DNA of 64,000 nt from Ampelomyces quisqualis (Eukaryota > Ascomycota > Dothideomycetes > Pleosporales > Phaeosphaeriaceae). Shown here in pieces: positions 42,918 to 53,470 of the stretch (within the stretch, counting starts at the first letter, position 1; every line of letters starts with the position of its first letter). Under the pieces are notes generated by a model. That model saw only the letters and a list, made by a program, of their open reading frames with translations, had not been told where the DNA came from and did not search any database. The translations under genes and the position numbers were made by a program. The stretch is taken from assembly GCA_018398575.1 (NCBI GenBank), contig JAGTXZ010000010.1:1178001-1242000 (forward strand). The letters run 5' to 3'.

Positions 42918-44069
42918 CTATACTGCATCGTCGTGACTTTGACTGTGACCAACCAAATCGATTGTATCTAATGGATATGCATCGGGGATCCGCTTGAAAT
43001 GCTTGCTACCCTCCGATTTCGACTGTAGTTTATCACGCCACAGCGGTGTCTGTTTGCTCCTGTCGCTTCCTTCACCTGTTCCCTGCGTGCGTCGACTACC
43101 AGCCGAGGTTCGCGCCCAATCGAAGGCAGGGGAACTGAATATGCGTGCTAGAACCGGGCGAAGAACAGGTAAACTAGCATTGACCACACCCAACGTAGGC
43201 TCAAGTACAGACCAAACGGCCAAGTCCGCGGATGCGTAGGTAAAGTCAACCAAGTCCATGCGCGCAACGTAGATGACTCGCATGAGCGATATAACGCAAA
43301 TTCTAAAGTAACTAGTTCAGTGTAGCTCTGATTCCTTGACACGAAGACTTACCCTATACCCAAGCTGAACATCGCCATGATTCCTATCTTTCTATCCAAT
43401 GGTAGCTGAAGCCGCCATAGAGTCGGCATGGGTAGAACGACCACGAAGACATCGATGATGAGGTTAGTAGTGCCTGCGAGTATAAAGGCCACATTCGAGT
43501 TTTTACTACATGTTCCGGTGGCGATGGTCTTGTCCCAGTTGAATTGGACGGGAGTACAGAGCAGGAACGTTTCCATCAGAACTGAGAGGAAGTACAGTGT
43601 TGAGACCACCATAGTGCCATAACACACTTTTATGAATCTCGCGCTGGGGAAGATGGTGATGTACAAGTGCAAGATCGAAATCTTGACGAAAGTATTTGCT
43701 GCCCCCCAGACAGGCTGTCCCGCAGAGAAGGCGACAAAAATTCTCGTCCGGTGTTGAGGAGCGACATTTTGAATATGATGCCCAGATCCAGCCCAGTACA
43801 CCGCTGTTGATTCTCAGCTTGCGCAGCCGTCCAAGGGTCAAATGTTCCGCTAGCTTACACCAGATCATGATTGATGCTGTCCCACACGAGCATACTAGAG
43901 CCATGAACACCGCGTAGTCATTGAAAGCAAAGTCTTTCGCCTTCAGTACCCGGGCCCAGATGCGCAAAATCACAGCTGCGATGGCCAGTGCTAGAAAACA
44001 AATCGCAACAGCCGTTTCTTTCGTCCCTGCCGTAGAATGGTGTAATGGTGGGTAGTCCTTGTCGTCCAT
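42918..44069 (-). CDS. rhodopsin-like (PTH11-type) fungal membrane protein
   Basis: Exons 44069-43859, 43803-43353 and 43302-42918 join in frame to 348 residues. Seven hydrophobic segments are visible: ETAVAICFLALAIAAVILRI, DYAVFMALVCSCGTASIMIW, the stretch around WGAANTFVKISILHLYITIF, TMVVSTLYFLSVLMETFLLC, NVAFILAGTTNLIIDVFVVV, IGIMAMFSLGIGICVISLMR and a last one near LAVWSVLEPTLGVVNASLPV. The FxxCxPVxFNWDK step, DxxxxxLPMPTLWRLQLPL and VWSxxEPxxGVVNASLPxLRP are the recurring signatures of the fungal rhodopsin/PTH11-like integral membrane family. There is no CFEM domain. Such proteins often sit in biosynthetic clusters; ligand and function are unknown. Confidence 0.85.
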
Positions 44070-45874
44070 CGTAGAGATTAGCAGTGGCTACAATGAAAGA
44101 AAGAATGATAAAATGCATAAGTAAGCGGGTAAAAGCCCCATCCGCTCCGTGCAGTATATGTTTGGGTAGAAGAAGGGGGCTGGGTCCACTCCTTGGGGCT
44201 ACGCCGCAAGCGCAACGGGCGAGCTTGATTGGAGTTGAATAGATGAATAACACCTTTACGGAATTAGCTGCAGTTCATGCAGAAAAGCTCTTCTAAGACG
44301 GACAATGGCAATATGGCAACCCATGTACTCGGTACCCGCCACCCGTCCCGAGTGAACCAATCAGCGATGCGCGATACGATGCATGCAACAGGATTTATGC
44401 CCTGTCAAAGCTTCGGGGACCGAAGCCTGGTCGGTAGCCTAAGACGTTAGGTAATGCGGAAGGTCAACAACCCTGCGTCGAAACTAACCCCATTGTCTCG
44501 TGTAACACTTTTGCAACAAGATTCGCTTCAAATTGTCTCTATACTGGAATTATGTGTAGAGAGAGTGATTTCTATAAATTGACAGAAGGGGCCTCCACGC
44601 TCACCTCGTTTACGCTCCGAAGCTCCCAGCTAATCAGTGACGGAACAAATAGCTAGAAAGGTTCTGATATTGAAATTTGGATACCGCTCTGTTTCATTTT
44701 CTTCGTCTCGGGACAGGATTGGCAACTTCAGGAGTGGTTTGATTAAAGTCAATTATAGATAACGACCCTTGAGTATTCATACAGTCTGGCTTTCCCTGGA
44801 CGGATCGTCCGTGTCTATTCCTTATAAGCGTTGCACGCATCGCTATTACATACGAAATTCGTCTTTGGAACCCTGGAAAACGAAAGACTCTAACATCCTT
44901 TTCCAGAGAGCCTAGACGGGAGGATGTGGGGGTGACTGCATGTACTAATGTAGTAGTCACGAGCGTTTCGCGCGTCTCGGTCAGAAACACTAGGGTTTGT
45001 TATCTTCCTTGCATGCAGTATACTTGGCTGACGTGAACGTACGACTATTATCTGCACGGCATACATCACGGCTGCCATTGTGGAGGATGCTCTCCGGATC
45101 CGCCATACCGCATAAACCGTCGCGAGTGATGTTGACTAGGCACCAGTAATGCGATCGAGAAGGTGGCCAAGGGCCTATAGGATGAGATGGAAAACTCCGT
45201 GTGGGTCGGCTCATACCACTTGGCATCGGAAACACAGCGGCAGCGGCTTGTCAATGAGATCCCTATAGCAATATGTTAGCATATTGTGCTCGCTGGGAGC
45301 TTCAGGATTGGTGCAACGACGTCGAACGACTCGGTATTGCTCGAAAGCTTCGAACGGGCCGCCTGTTTTGAAGGCATAAGTGGTAACTGCAACACCAGAA
45401 AGTTAGCTACGACGATGCGAAGGCAGCAACCCGCAAACAACTCTACAGTCACCTCCGGCGATTACATTTGTGAGGGTTGTAGCATAGGAGTTTGATTGGG
45501 GTGAGTGCTGGAAGAGCTGACGCTCAGGATCCGCCCCACAAGCTACCGTATTCTACCTATAAGCAGATGGCGGCTGGCCCTCGGCCACCTTCTCGATCGC
45601 GTTAGTCAACGTCACTTTCGAGAGTTCATGCGGTAGTATGTATGTGACACGGTCGCAACCATGACATGACGCATGGGTGCATTTATGGCACGATTACTCG
45701 AGATCATGCGCGGTTACAAAATCTCACCTGAAGAAACCAAGTCCTAGTTTGTGCGATATATAGCGTAGAGCAGTCTCTTCCTCGTCATGACTTGTCTGAA
45801 AACCCCAGGAGTCAAATCTCACCAGCGACCGATGGAACAGGCAGATAAACGGGCGGTGACTCTAGCTTGATATA
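44070..45874. other. 1.8-kb region between divergent genes
   Basis: No supported gene. It lies upstream of both the PTH11-type gene and the UbiA-type gene and so could hold shared control sites. A direct repeat of cgaac-rich sequence near 45.3 kb is not striking. Confidence 0.4.
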
Positions 45875-46888
45875 ATGAAGGTGGGGTTCCTGTTAGCAAG
45901 CCCAGGACTACAAAGGGATACTTACAATAGACAGCATCAGCGAACGCTACGTTCGCTAACAGTGACCATAACCGAGTACCTATATACGATCTGGCTTTTC
46001 CCTTACAGTCAGTTGGTAGATACAATTCTACCATGTACAACTTTCGCAGTATGCGGCTGCCTCTCGAGCAGAGTGCTCAATCTCCCTGTCGTGGCCTTCC
46101 CGGCTAGTTTCACAGAGCTTGTCGAAAGCGACATTTTGTGGCGTACCGTGTCTGCAATCTTGTGGATTTGGCTCGTCATGCTTCAATTCACCCTCCACAA
46201 CCAGAGAAGACCCGAATCGATCATCGAAGACAGTCTCAACAAGCCCTGGCGCCCTCTACCGTCCGGTAGGATATCCATAACGGGTGTCAACTTCCTACTA
46301 TTAGTCACATATCTCGCGGCCTCAGTTTTGAGTCTTCAAATTGGCGTCATGACTCACTTCATCGTATTTACGGCGCTGGTGATCTGGTACAACGACCTCG
46401 GCGGCAGTGATCGGAGTGGGCTTTTCAGGAACTTCCTCAACGCTTCTGGCTACGCTTGTCTCTTCTCCGCACCACTTCGCATCGTCCTTGATCCGAGCGG
46501 AGACTTGAGGATCGCAGACCGCGCGAACTTGTGGACTTTGATCATGGTCCTCGTTATCTTTACAACCATTCATGCTCAGGAGTTCCGTGACGAAGCAGGA
46601 GACAAAGCACGTGGACGGCAGAACATAATAACGTCCGTTGGGCATACTTGGGCGCGCTTGCTGCTTATTGGGTTTATGACGTTTTGGTGTGCATTCATTC
46701 CTATGTGGCTTGGTCTGACTTACAAAGGCGCCTTCATCACCTGGAGTTTAGGTTTATGGACGGCAGTCCTAGCCGTTCGAGGAATGGGGAAGAGAACAGA
46801 AAAGTTGGATAGAGACATGTACCTGGTCTGGAGTTGCTGGCTGTTTAGTTTCACTCCACTACCCTTAGTCAAAGCCATAGGAGGTTGA
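45875..46888 (+). CDS. UbiA-superfamily enzyme, candidate membrane-bound terpene cyclase
   Basis: The open frame codes for 337 residues with about seven to eight membrane helices. The first Asp-rich motif is altered to LHNQRRPESIIEDSLNKPWR followed by PLPSG, i.e. NQx7EDxxNKPxRP (about N109 to P127). The second is HAQEFRDEAGDKARGRQNI with D239 and D243. These spacings fit the UbiA superfamily and specifically the fungal branch that includes the fumagillin terpene cyclase Fma-TC (family knowledge). A classical ubiquinone or haem-type prenyltransferase would keep NDxxDxxxD. Upstream sequence allows an extra first exon (ATG at 45785, acceptor GCTAACAG at about 45961), so the N-terminus is uncertain. 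Cyclase activity is inference; an aromatic or glyceryl-phosphate prenyltransferase is the alternative. Confidence 0.8.
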   Translation: MKVGFLLASPGLQRDTYNRQHQRTLRSLTVTITEYLYTIWLFPYSQLVDTILPCTTFAVCGCLSSRVLNLPVVAFPASFTELVESDILWRTVSAILWIWLVMLQFTLHNQRRPESIIEDSLNKPWRPLPSGRISITGVNFLLLVTYLAASVLSLQIGVMTHFIVFTALVIWYNDLGGSDRSGLFRNFLNASGYACLFSAPLRIVLDPSGDLRIADRANLWTLIMVLVIFTTIHAQEFRDEAGDKARGRQNIITSVGHTWARLLLIGFMTFWCAFIPMWLGLTYKGAFITWSLGLWTAVLAVRGMGKRTEKLDRDMYLVWSCWLFSFTPLPLVKAIGG

Positions 46889-46970
46889 TGATCCAACGCC
46901 ACGCGTCACTTCCATTTGTTCCCACTATGGACTGATACGTTATATAGACACGGATACGTTCATTCTGCGT

Positions 46971-47267
46971 CTAGTCGTAGATGCCTCCTATCACAAAAGC
47001 TACGAAGTCGTTCACCTGCATTAACCCGGCCGCGTCCGTCTCGAAGCGGAACACATCGATCAGCTCTGCGCTCAATCCACCCCGGCTACTTGTGATGCAT
47101 AATCCTCTTGTTGCTGCAACTGTCGTGTAATGCGCATTGCTCATTGTCGCAGGGTCCTCATAGAGTACGTCGAAGCCCACTTTTTCTTCAAGCAAAACCG
47201 AGTAGCTAATCGAAGGTAGCGAGATGTACTGGTGCGCCTGTACTTGCGAGACTGCGTTCGGCAGCAC
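46971..47267 (-). CDS. terminal exon-like frame, unknown protein
   Basis: A 98-codon frame with natural-looking composition (e.g. QVQAHQYISLPSISYSVLLE, RFETDAAGLMQVNDFVAFVI) ends in GGIYD and a stop. A TAG acceptor lies directly before it (47268-47270), so it may be the last exon of a minus-strand gene. I could not connect it to a convincing upstream exon; the frames at 47.3-47.6 kb carry stops. It converges on the UbiA-type gene. Confidence 0.35.
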   Translation of the reverse strand: MLPNAVSQVQAHQYISLPSISYSVLLEEKVGFDVLYEDPATMSNAHYTTVAATRGLCITSSRGGLSAELIDVFRFETDAAGLMQVNDFVAFVIGGIYD

Positions 47268-48249
47268 CTACGACGGCCTGTTAAGATATGCGGTGCGTGT
47301 CACAACCACGTCTCATGCAGTCTTGCCAGAGTTGTGCTGAACCATCCTGACCTGCTACTTGAACGGTCAATAGACCACGACACTCCTAAGTCGCAAGTCT
47401 TATCACACCCAGAAGACCCCCGCTTAACAAGATGTACAAGATGCGACAAGTACCAGACCAATAGCGCAAAAGTATGATCCAAGACCCAGCAAGACGGCCT
47501 GCACAGCACAAACCCTGACTGTACTCATCCTACGGATACTACCCGCTCTCCTTTCAAAATTACCGAGATCACACATCTCAGGGCTAAAGAACGAATGGGC
47601 GGTGAGGCGCTTCATTCCTGCGCGCAACGCTGGCGTCGACTACACAATTCCCGCATGTCTTAAGCCAGGCTATTACCTCGTGCGCCACGAGATGATCGCC
47701 CTACTCAGCACATACAGTACAGCGAGGGTGGTGCACAATCCGACCCAGACTGTAATCAGTTTAAACTCAGTGGCGAGGGGATCAAAGTGCCGAGTGAGTT
47801 GGTTAGCTCTCCGAGGGCGTATATTGGCAAGGATTCTGGGCTGGTGTTAAGCATTGATAATCAGTTGCTGTGTAAGATCCCAGTATCGAAGGCTTCGAGA
47901 TTGTGAGAGGTGAGACGAGGCGAGGCGGTATGTCGTGGTTGCGCAGCAAAGAACGCCGGACTTTCGGACCATTGAGAGTGCGAGAGTGCGCTTCGTACGG
48001 AGTACGTATCGGACCGATTCCTTCGAAAATCTCTTGCTAAACACATGGCGAAAAGTCCCATGGATAATTCATACAAATGGAGTTTTGCATGCAACTTGTC
48101 TTGAAACGAATTGGGTCGAAATTTCACAGACATACTACAACGGCCAGAAATCTAGCTCCACCACTTATTCACAAAAAGCCACAAGCAGAGCCAACCGCCT
48201 CTTTTGATCACCGAATCATAAAAGCGAACACCTCTCCAGAACCGCAACA
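47268..48249. other. unresolved region, no gene assigned
   Basis: Short minus-strand frames at 47.3-47.6 kb, one with a hydrophobic stretch, could belong to the gene ending at 46971, but I could not join them. A TACGGAGTA copy is at 47996-48004. Confidence 0.35.
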
Positions 48250-48944
48250 ATGCAACTCCCAACAGGACTGGTCAAAGATACCCAAGAGCACACCATTCAG
48301 ACCTTTGCGAATTGCTTCGACAACGACGTAGTCTCACGATACCTGAGCTGCGACTTTCTCCAAATCTCAGACAGTGAATTCGGATTGTCTGCCACTACAC
48401 AGACTTTCGGGGAAATCGTACCCACACTAGTATCCGATGGCGCAGTGTGCGTTACTGACCCCGGGAGTGGCGTAGCGTCTGTCTGGTTCGTGCCTCCGGT
48501 CCGGTCGATAACGTGCAACACTAACATGAATGCCACAGGAAACTCGAAGACTTCACCGGCCAACCCCCCGCCGTCCAAGAGCACTACCCTCGCGTCCTCG
48601 CACAGGTCGAAAACTTGGTCTTTCAGGCCAAGCAGCGCGCAATTGCCCCGCCTCGGAAAATGCTGCACTTGATTATCATCGCGAATGATCGCGAATCCGT
48701 ACCTAGCGGTGGGAAGAAGAGTAGTATCAAAGAGGTTGTGAAGCCGATGCTTGCGATGGCAAAAGAGAATGGATGGTTGGCAGTGTTGGAGGCAACGAGT
48801 CCGAAGTCCAGGGATGTGTACAAGTATCTTGGGTTTGAGGTCATGGAGGAGGTGCAATTGGGTGTGGGGGAGGTGGATCGGGAGGGGAGGAGAAAGGAGG
48901 GTGGGGAGGGGGTTACGCTGTGGGCTATGGTGTTCGGGCTATGA
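48250..48944 (+). CDS. GNAT-like N-acetyltransferase
   Basis: Starts at the ATG at 48250. Exon 1 reads through VASVWFVPP near 48487; exon 2 opens at about 48541 with KLEDFTGQPPAVQEHYPRVL and runs to 48944. The acetyl-CoA-binding half shows LHLIIIANDRES, then SSIKEVVKPMLAMAKENGWL (an equivalent of the usual GxGxxL loop region, here weak) and VLEATSPKSRDVYKYLGFEV, the Gly-Phe beta-strand end typical of fungal GNAT proteins. Canonical splice sites that keep the frame leave an intron of only about 36 nt, so the junction is unresolved; a frameshift is possible. No signal peptide. Substrate unknown. Confidence 0.6.
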
Positions 48945-49190
48945 GCGGTCGGGAAGGAACGTATCTTTCCAGGGTTTCTCAAGATTATAGACTCCCATAG
49001 GTTGCCAACTTTGGAGCCTGTAACAAATCACACTGCAACATATATGTTTCCGAAGGAAGATGGATGCAGCCAGCAGCGCTCAGATGAGGCCCGTGCCGTC
49101 GCGTCGCTAGCGTGATCGTTGCTGGCATCTGCGCCCATGCTCTCCCACATCAACCTGGACCAAATGTCAAGGAACCTTTAGCGAACACAG

Positions 49191-50593
49191 ATGGAGGAAT
49201 CAGACAATAAAATTGAGCTCAAAGTGCAAGCTTTGAGCGATCTCGAGCTCGCTGTGCTGATATGCCTGGTTGCGGAACAGCACTGCATCATCGAAACAGA
49301 AAGAAGCCTCATCATCGATGTCGAGAAGGAACTGCGATTGGTCAGTCCAGAGTCCAAATTTACACACGGCGCGAGAGTTGACAAGGAGCAGATTGCACAG
49401 GAAGTCTTCGGCCTCACGTGTGCGGTTCTCAATTGCACGGAACACACCACACTTGACGACTTTGGGAGCGGCATCCTGGTTGGCGATGATGGAGACGACT
49501 ACTTCGGTAGCAGGACCACCAAAGCAAACAGCGATGTATGCAAGCTTATGTTTCTACAAGAATTGCATTGACGAGTCTAGCACTTTTCATCGATGATGGA
49601 CACACCACAGTCAGGCAGCAGAAGAACCCCCAAATCTCCGAAGCCATTCAGTCCACTGGATAGCCGGAAGATCGCCAACATTGTCATTGCGAGGAACCTG
49701 AACGACGCCACTTCCCAGTTGCAAATCCAGGCTCTTGAGGTAATATGATTCATCAATAGGACAGAGCTTGGGAGGCTAATGATGAAGCAGCTCGTCCGCG
49801 GGAAACGCAACTTCTCGAGGACTGCTGTTTATGCGGCACCGAGGCCTTTCCTCTTCATCGCTCTGAATGCGAGTGGGACTAGGCGCCTGACGCTTCATCT
49901 GGTGCGTTTGGCAGGGTTGGTCGCTGAACGGAGAGCTGATAGAGCATAGAACGACCAATTCTTCATCTCGCACAAACACCGCCGCGAAGATGGATTACCT
50001 AATCTCGAGGATGTTGCGGCCAAAGACACGGAGACGGCAGACGACGCATCAACCTCATCTGTGGTGCATACACCGGCGCATGCACATGCAAAGCGCCAAT
50101 TGCAGGGCATATTGTTCTCGCCTGAGGTACGAGATGGATGCAGAAGCATGAAATTATGCTAAACAATGTAGGACCTCGCACAGCTCACATGGCGGATGGC
50201 GGATGTCAAGATCAGCTCCGAGGTTCGCGCCTATCTGCACAACATTGTTGTGTTCATGCGGCTGCACCGAGCAGTTGCAGGCGGTATCTCGGCCATGGCA
50301 ACGAGGCACTTCAACGCTTTGGCTCAGTGTGTAGTCAGTTGAAAAGCGCAGAGACCTGTTCTGACTCTGATAGTGCCCTCGCGCCCCTGCACAGCCTCGA
50401 CTACATCCCGCCGTCACTGATCGCCCTGGCGGCGCGCAAGATCTACCCCCATCGCATCGTCATCACTGCACCCGAGAATGAACGAAGCATGCAATGGGGC
50501 AGCTCGCTGGAAGCCGTCAAAGCAGTGCTTGACGGCGTAACTGTCGAAGATGTAATCGAGGAGGTGCTACAGTCCGTGGAAGTCCCACTCTGA
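49191..50593 (+). CDS. conserved fungal protein with Mg-chelatase/MoxR-lid-like C-terminus
   Basis: Six exons, 49191-49535, 49581-49739, 49791-49901, 49950-50126, 50172-50326 and 50374-50593, all with good splice sites, give 388 residues. The N-terminal helix block ALSDLELAVLICLVAEQHCI precedes FGLTCAVLNCTEHTTLDDFG. Then come RKIANIVIARNLNDATSQLQ, RPFLFIALNASG and NDQFFISHKHRREDG. The C-terminus, VRAYLHNIVVFMRLHRAVAG followed by GISAMATRHFNALA and IPPSLIALAARKIYPHRI, resembles the helical lid of MoxR/Mg-chelatase AAA+ proteins. No Walker A or B is present, so ATPase activity is unlikely (inference). This is a protein of filamentous ascomycetes sometimes annotated as Mg chelatase; that label overstates the evidence. 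Confidence 0.78.
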
Positions 50594-50859
50594 GGCATGC
50601 CACCAATTCCATACCACGAATCTGCAGTGGTGTTATGGTGTAAGCAGCTCAGTAATGATGCTAGCCGCTGACATGATCAGCCGTGGGCCGGTGGTTGGTG
50701 TTGGTGTTGGTGTTGCGGGGCTGTCGCAGCCCACGGAAAATGCGACGCGCCGATGCTGGCCTGGCGCCTCGAGACTGCACATTATTCGATTACAAAACTG
50801 CCATTTCTCGTCCGTTTCTCTCCGCTGCCGGTGCCAGCACAAGTCACAAGGCGGACGCA

Positions 50860-52573
50860 ATGGCTTCCAGCTCGTCGTACTTTGACCATCTGTCGCCCGG
50901 CCTGAGGGATGCAGCCGAGGTACCTATGCCCAGCACTTGTAGGGACGTCATAGCGACGCGTCTGCGCCAACTTGAATTATACTGCTAACATGCTCTCGGA
51001 GGGCGTGGAAGCAGACCGCGACTCCCTGAGCATCACAAGTATGAATAGCAACGACGAAGCCCTCGAGGTATTGACTCTGTTTTCTCGGGGCTGCCATGTG
51101 CTAACAATCACGTGCCGGTCGTCTTCGAAGGCGACTTCACCCACCGCCGCAAAGCCTCCCTCGCGCTTCCCCGGGATGCCAAGTCCGGCCGCCCGCAGAA
51201 TGGCCGCCGCTCGACTGCGTGCATCGTCCATTCGCTACTGGAGAAGCACGACGGTATCAAGTTGGAGGACCACGAAGCTTCCTACGAAGGCCTTGCGCAG
51301 GAACGGAGGGTGGACAAAGACCCCCACGCGCACGCCGAGCAGACGCAGCATTCTCGGCTGTTGACCAAGAAGCAGATTTCCGACATGGCGCTTGGCATCC
51401 GAGAGCTGTCGAAGAAGCTGGCGCAGATACGGCTGAAGCTGCACGTGAAGAATATTTTTATCCTGGGCAAGGCCCACGATGAGACGCTGATCAAGCATTC
51501 GCGCGAAACGGCCGACTGGCTGATGACAAAAGACCCCGACTACAATGTGTATGTGTACTGCAATCGATGCGGATGGCGCCGTCGCTTACAATAGATAGTT
51601 ATGTCGAAGAGACGCTCAGGGACAATAAGACCTTTGACGCCTCCGGATTGCTCGAGAAAAACCCGTCGTATCAAGGCCGGCTCAAGTACTGGACTAACGA
51701 GCTCTGTGCAAGGAAGCCACAGACTTTCGACATCGTTCTTGCTGTGAGACGCCTCCACTCTCATAAAGGCCATCACTGATACGCAATCAGCTAGGTGGCG
51801 ACGGTACCGTTCTCTACTCATCGTGGCTGTTTCAGCACATAGTTCCCCCGGTCCTTGCTTTCTCTCTCGGCTCCCTCGGGTTTCTTACCAAGTTCGACTT
51901 TGAGCTGTACCCACAGACTTTGTCGCGCGCCTTCGAAGAAGGAATCACCGTGAATCTTCGCCTCCGATTCGAAGCCACCGTCATGCGCTCTCAAGAACGA
52001 GAAAAGTCCGACCGAGATCTTGTCGAAGAGCTGATTGGTGAAGAGGCCGAAGACCACCACACCCACAAGCCGGATGGGACATACAATATCTTGAACGAGG
52101 TGGTGGTAGACCGAGGGCCAAATCCCACAATGTCGAGCATAGAGCTCTTTGGCGATGATGAGCACTTCACAACTATACAAGCCGATGGCATTTGCGTCTC
52201 CACACCCACTGGTAGCACAGCATACAATCTTGCGGCGGGCGGTTCTTTGTGCCACCCGGACAACCCAGTCATTCTCCTGACTGCTATTTGCGCACATACG
52301 CTTTCTTTCCGTCCCATCATTCTTCCTGACACAATCGTACTTCGTGCAGGTGTACCATACGATGCAAGAACTAGCTCCTGGGCGAGTTTCGACGGGAGAG
52401 AAAGAGTAGAGCTGAACCCTGGCGACTATGTCACGATTAGCGCATCGCGATTTCCCTTCCCGAGTGTCCTTCCGCTGAACAGAAGACGGACGGACTGGAT
52501 CGATAGTATTTCACGGACCTTGCAGTGGAACTCTAGACAAAAGCAAAAAGCGTTCAAGGATTGGAAAGAGTAG
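50860..52573 (+). CDS. NAD kinase (ATP-NAD kinase family)
   Basis: Exons 50860-50919, 51002-51067, about 51131-51548, 51599-51743 and 51791-52573. The catalytic part is clear: FDIVLALGGDGTVLYSSWLF with the GGDG motif built across the last intron, PPVLAFSLGSLGFLTKFDFE, NILNEVVVDRGPNP, and ICVSTPTGSTAYNLAAGGSL. ISDMALGIRELSKKLAQIRL precedes it, as in yeast Utr1-type enzymes. The enzyme phosphorylates NAD to NADP in the cytosol; no targeting peptide is seen. Exon 2 ends in phase 0 whereas the frame of exon 3 needs phase 1, so the junction near 51068-51131 does not close with canonical sites. That leaves either a missed microexon, an unusual site or a one-base discrepancy. The C-terminal 380 residues are secure. 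Confidence 0.88.
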
Positions 52574-52618
52574 ATGGAGCCTTATGAAAGTACACGAACC
52601 AGACCAACATCATTACTC

Positions 52619-53100
52619 TTACAACTCCACCACAAGTTTCGTCTCACTAAGCCCAGCCTTGCAAACTTTCACCGTATGGTTGACAAACTCCAGCCACTTG
52701 CCGTGCTTCAGACGCTCAATATCCTGTTCTAATTGCCCTATTCGTTGCATTACTGTCCTTTTCTCCCCCGCTAATTTGCATGTTGTGCCTGACTAACTTA
52801 CGAGATTCAGTATCATCTGGAAATCCGCTACGCTCACACGGGTGACGGAAGGAGACAGTTGCCTCGCGACCTGCAATGTCCAGGTTCACGAATGGCCAAT
52901 TTTCTGACAGACTTCGTACAGTACATATTTGGCCACGGACCGGCTGAGTATTGATGACCCGCACCTCGATAAATGCAACCAGGCGTCGGTCTCTCGTCTC
53001 AATCTGCGGCTGTTTCTCCCGCGGCAGATTATCTTGCCGCAGTCCTAGCAAGCTTTTTGGGATCGGATTTAATATCCTCCTATGCTGCCGAGATAGACAT
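52619..53100 (-). CDS. unknown protein, 3' exons
   Basis: The last exon, 52752-52619, reads MQRIGQLEQDIERLKHGKWL then EFVNHTVKVCKAGL, ending ETKLVVEL. It joins by a 49-nt GTAAGT..CAG intron in the right phase to an upstream exon with NWPFVNLDIAGREATVSFRH and PCERSGFPDDTES. Composition and splice fit support a real gene on this strand, tail-to-tail with NAD kinase (45 bp between stops). The 5' part is unresolved; the frame is open to about 53138 but looks unnatural upstream of about 52990. I recognise no family. It may connect to the GIDLGT fragment at 53264-53470. Confidence 0.45.
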
Positions 53101-53263
53101 TGCTTACAACACAAGCCTCTTCCGACACCGAATCCCATGCGAAATTAATACGATTTGTGTTTCCTGCAGAAAGCTTGTAGCGTCCTGCTCCACCTCGGGT
53201 AGCTGGATCATTGGCCTTTTGATGAGGGTAGAGGACGTCACAAGGCACGAACGACCTCCTCTA

Positions 53264-53470
53264 TTACATCTTCGGATCTTCCTTGAGCTTGCACAGCACT
53301 ATCATCTTGCCATTGTACCACAAGACGAAACTCGACTTAGTGCCCAAGTCGATGCCGAATATGGGTGCATCTAGCTCGGACTTGATACATGCGTCATTAC
53401 CAGACCCGAATCTTGATGCGGCATTGTTCTTACTGTTCGGCGTTGTGTGAGGAGCGGTGGTCGAGCCTGA
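53264..53470 (-). pseudogene. actin/Hsp70-fold-like fragment (GIDLGT), unresolved
   Basis: A minus-strand frame without its own ATG reads ACIKSELDAPIFGIDLGTKS then SFVLWYNGKMIVL, which resembles the phosphate-1 strand-loop of Hsp70-type ATPases (GIDLGTT-S-V). It ends at a stop at 53264 unless spliced at the GTAATA just before it. It is either an internal exon of the gene ending at 52619 or a relic of an Hsp70-like gene. Homology rests on one motif. Confidence 0.3.
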
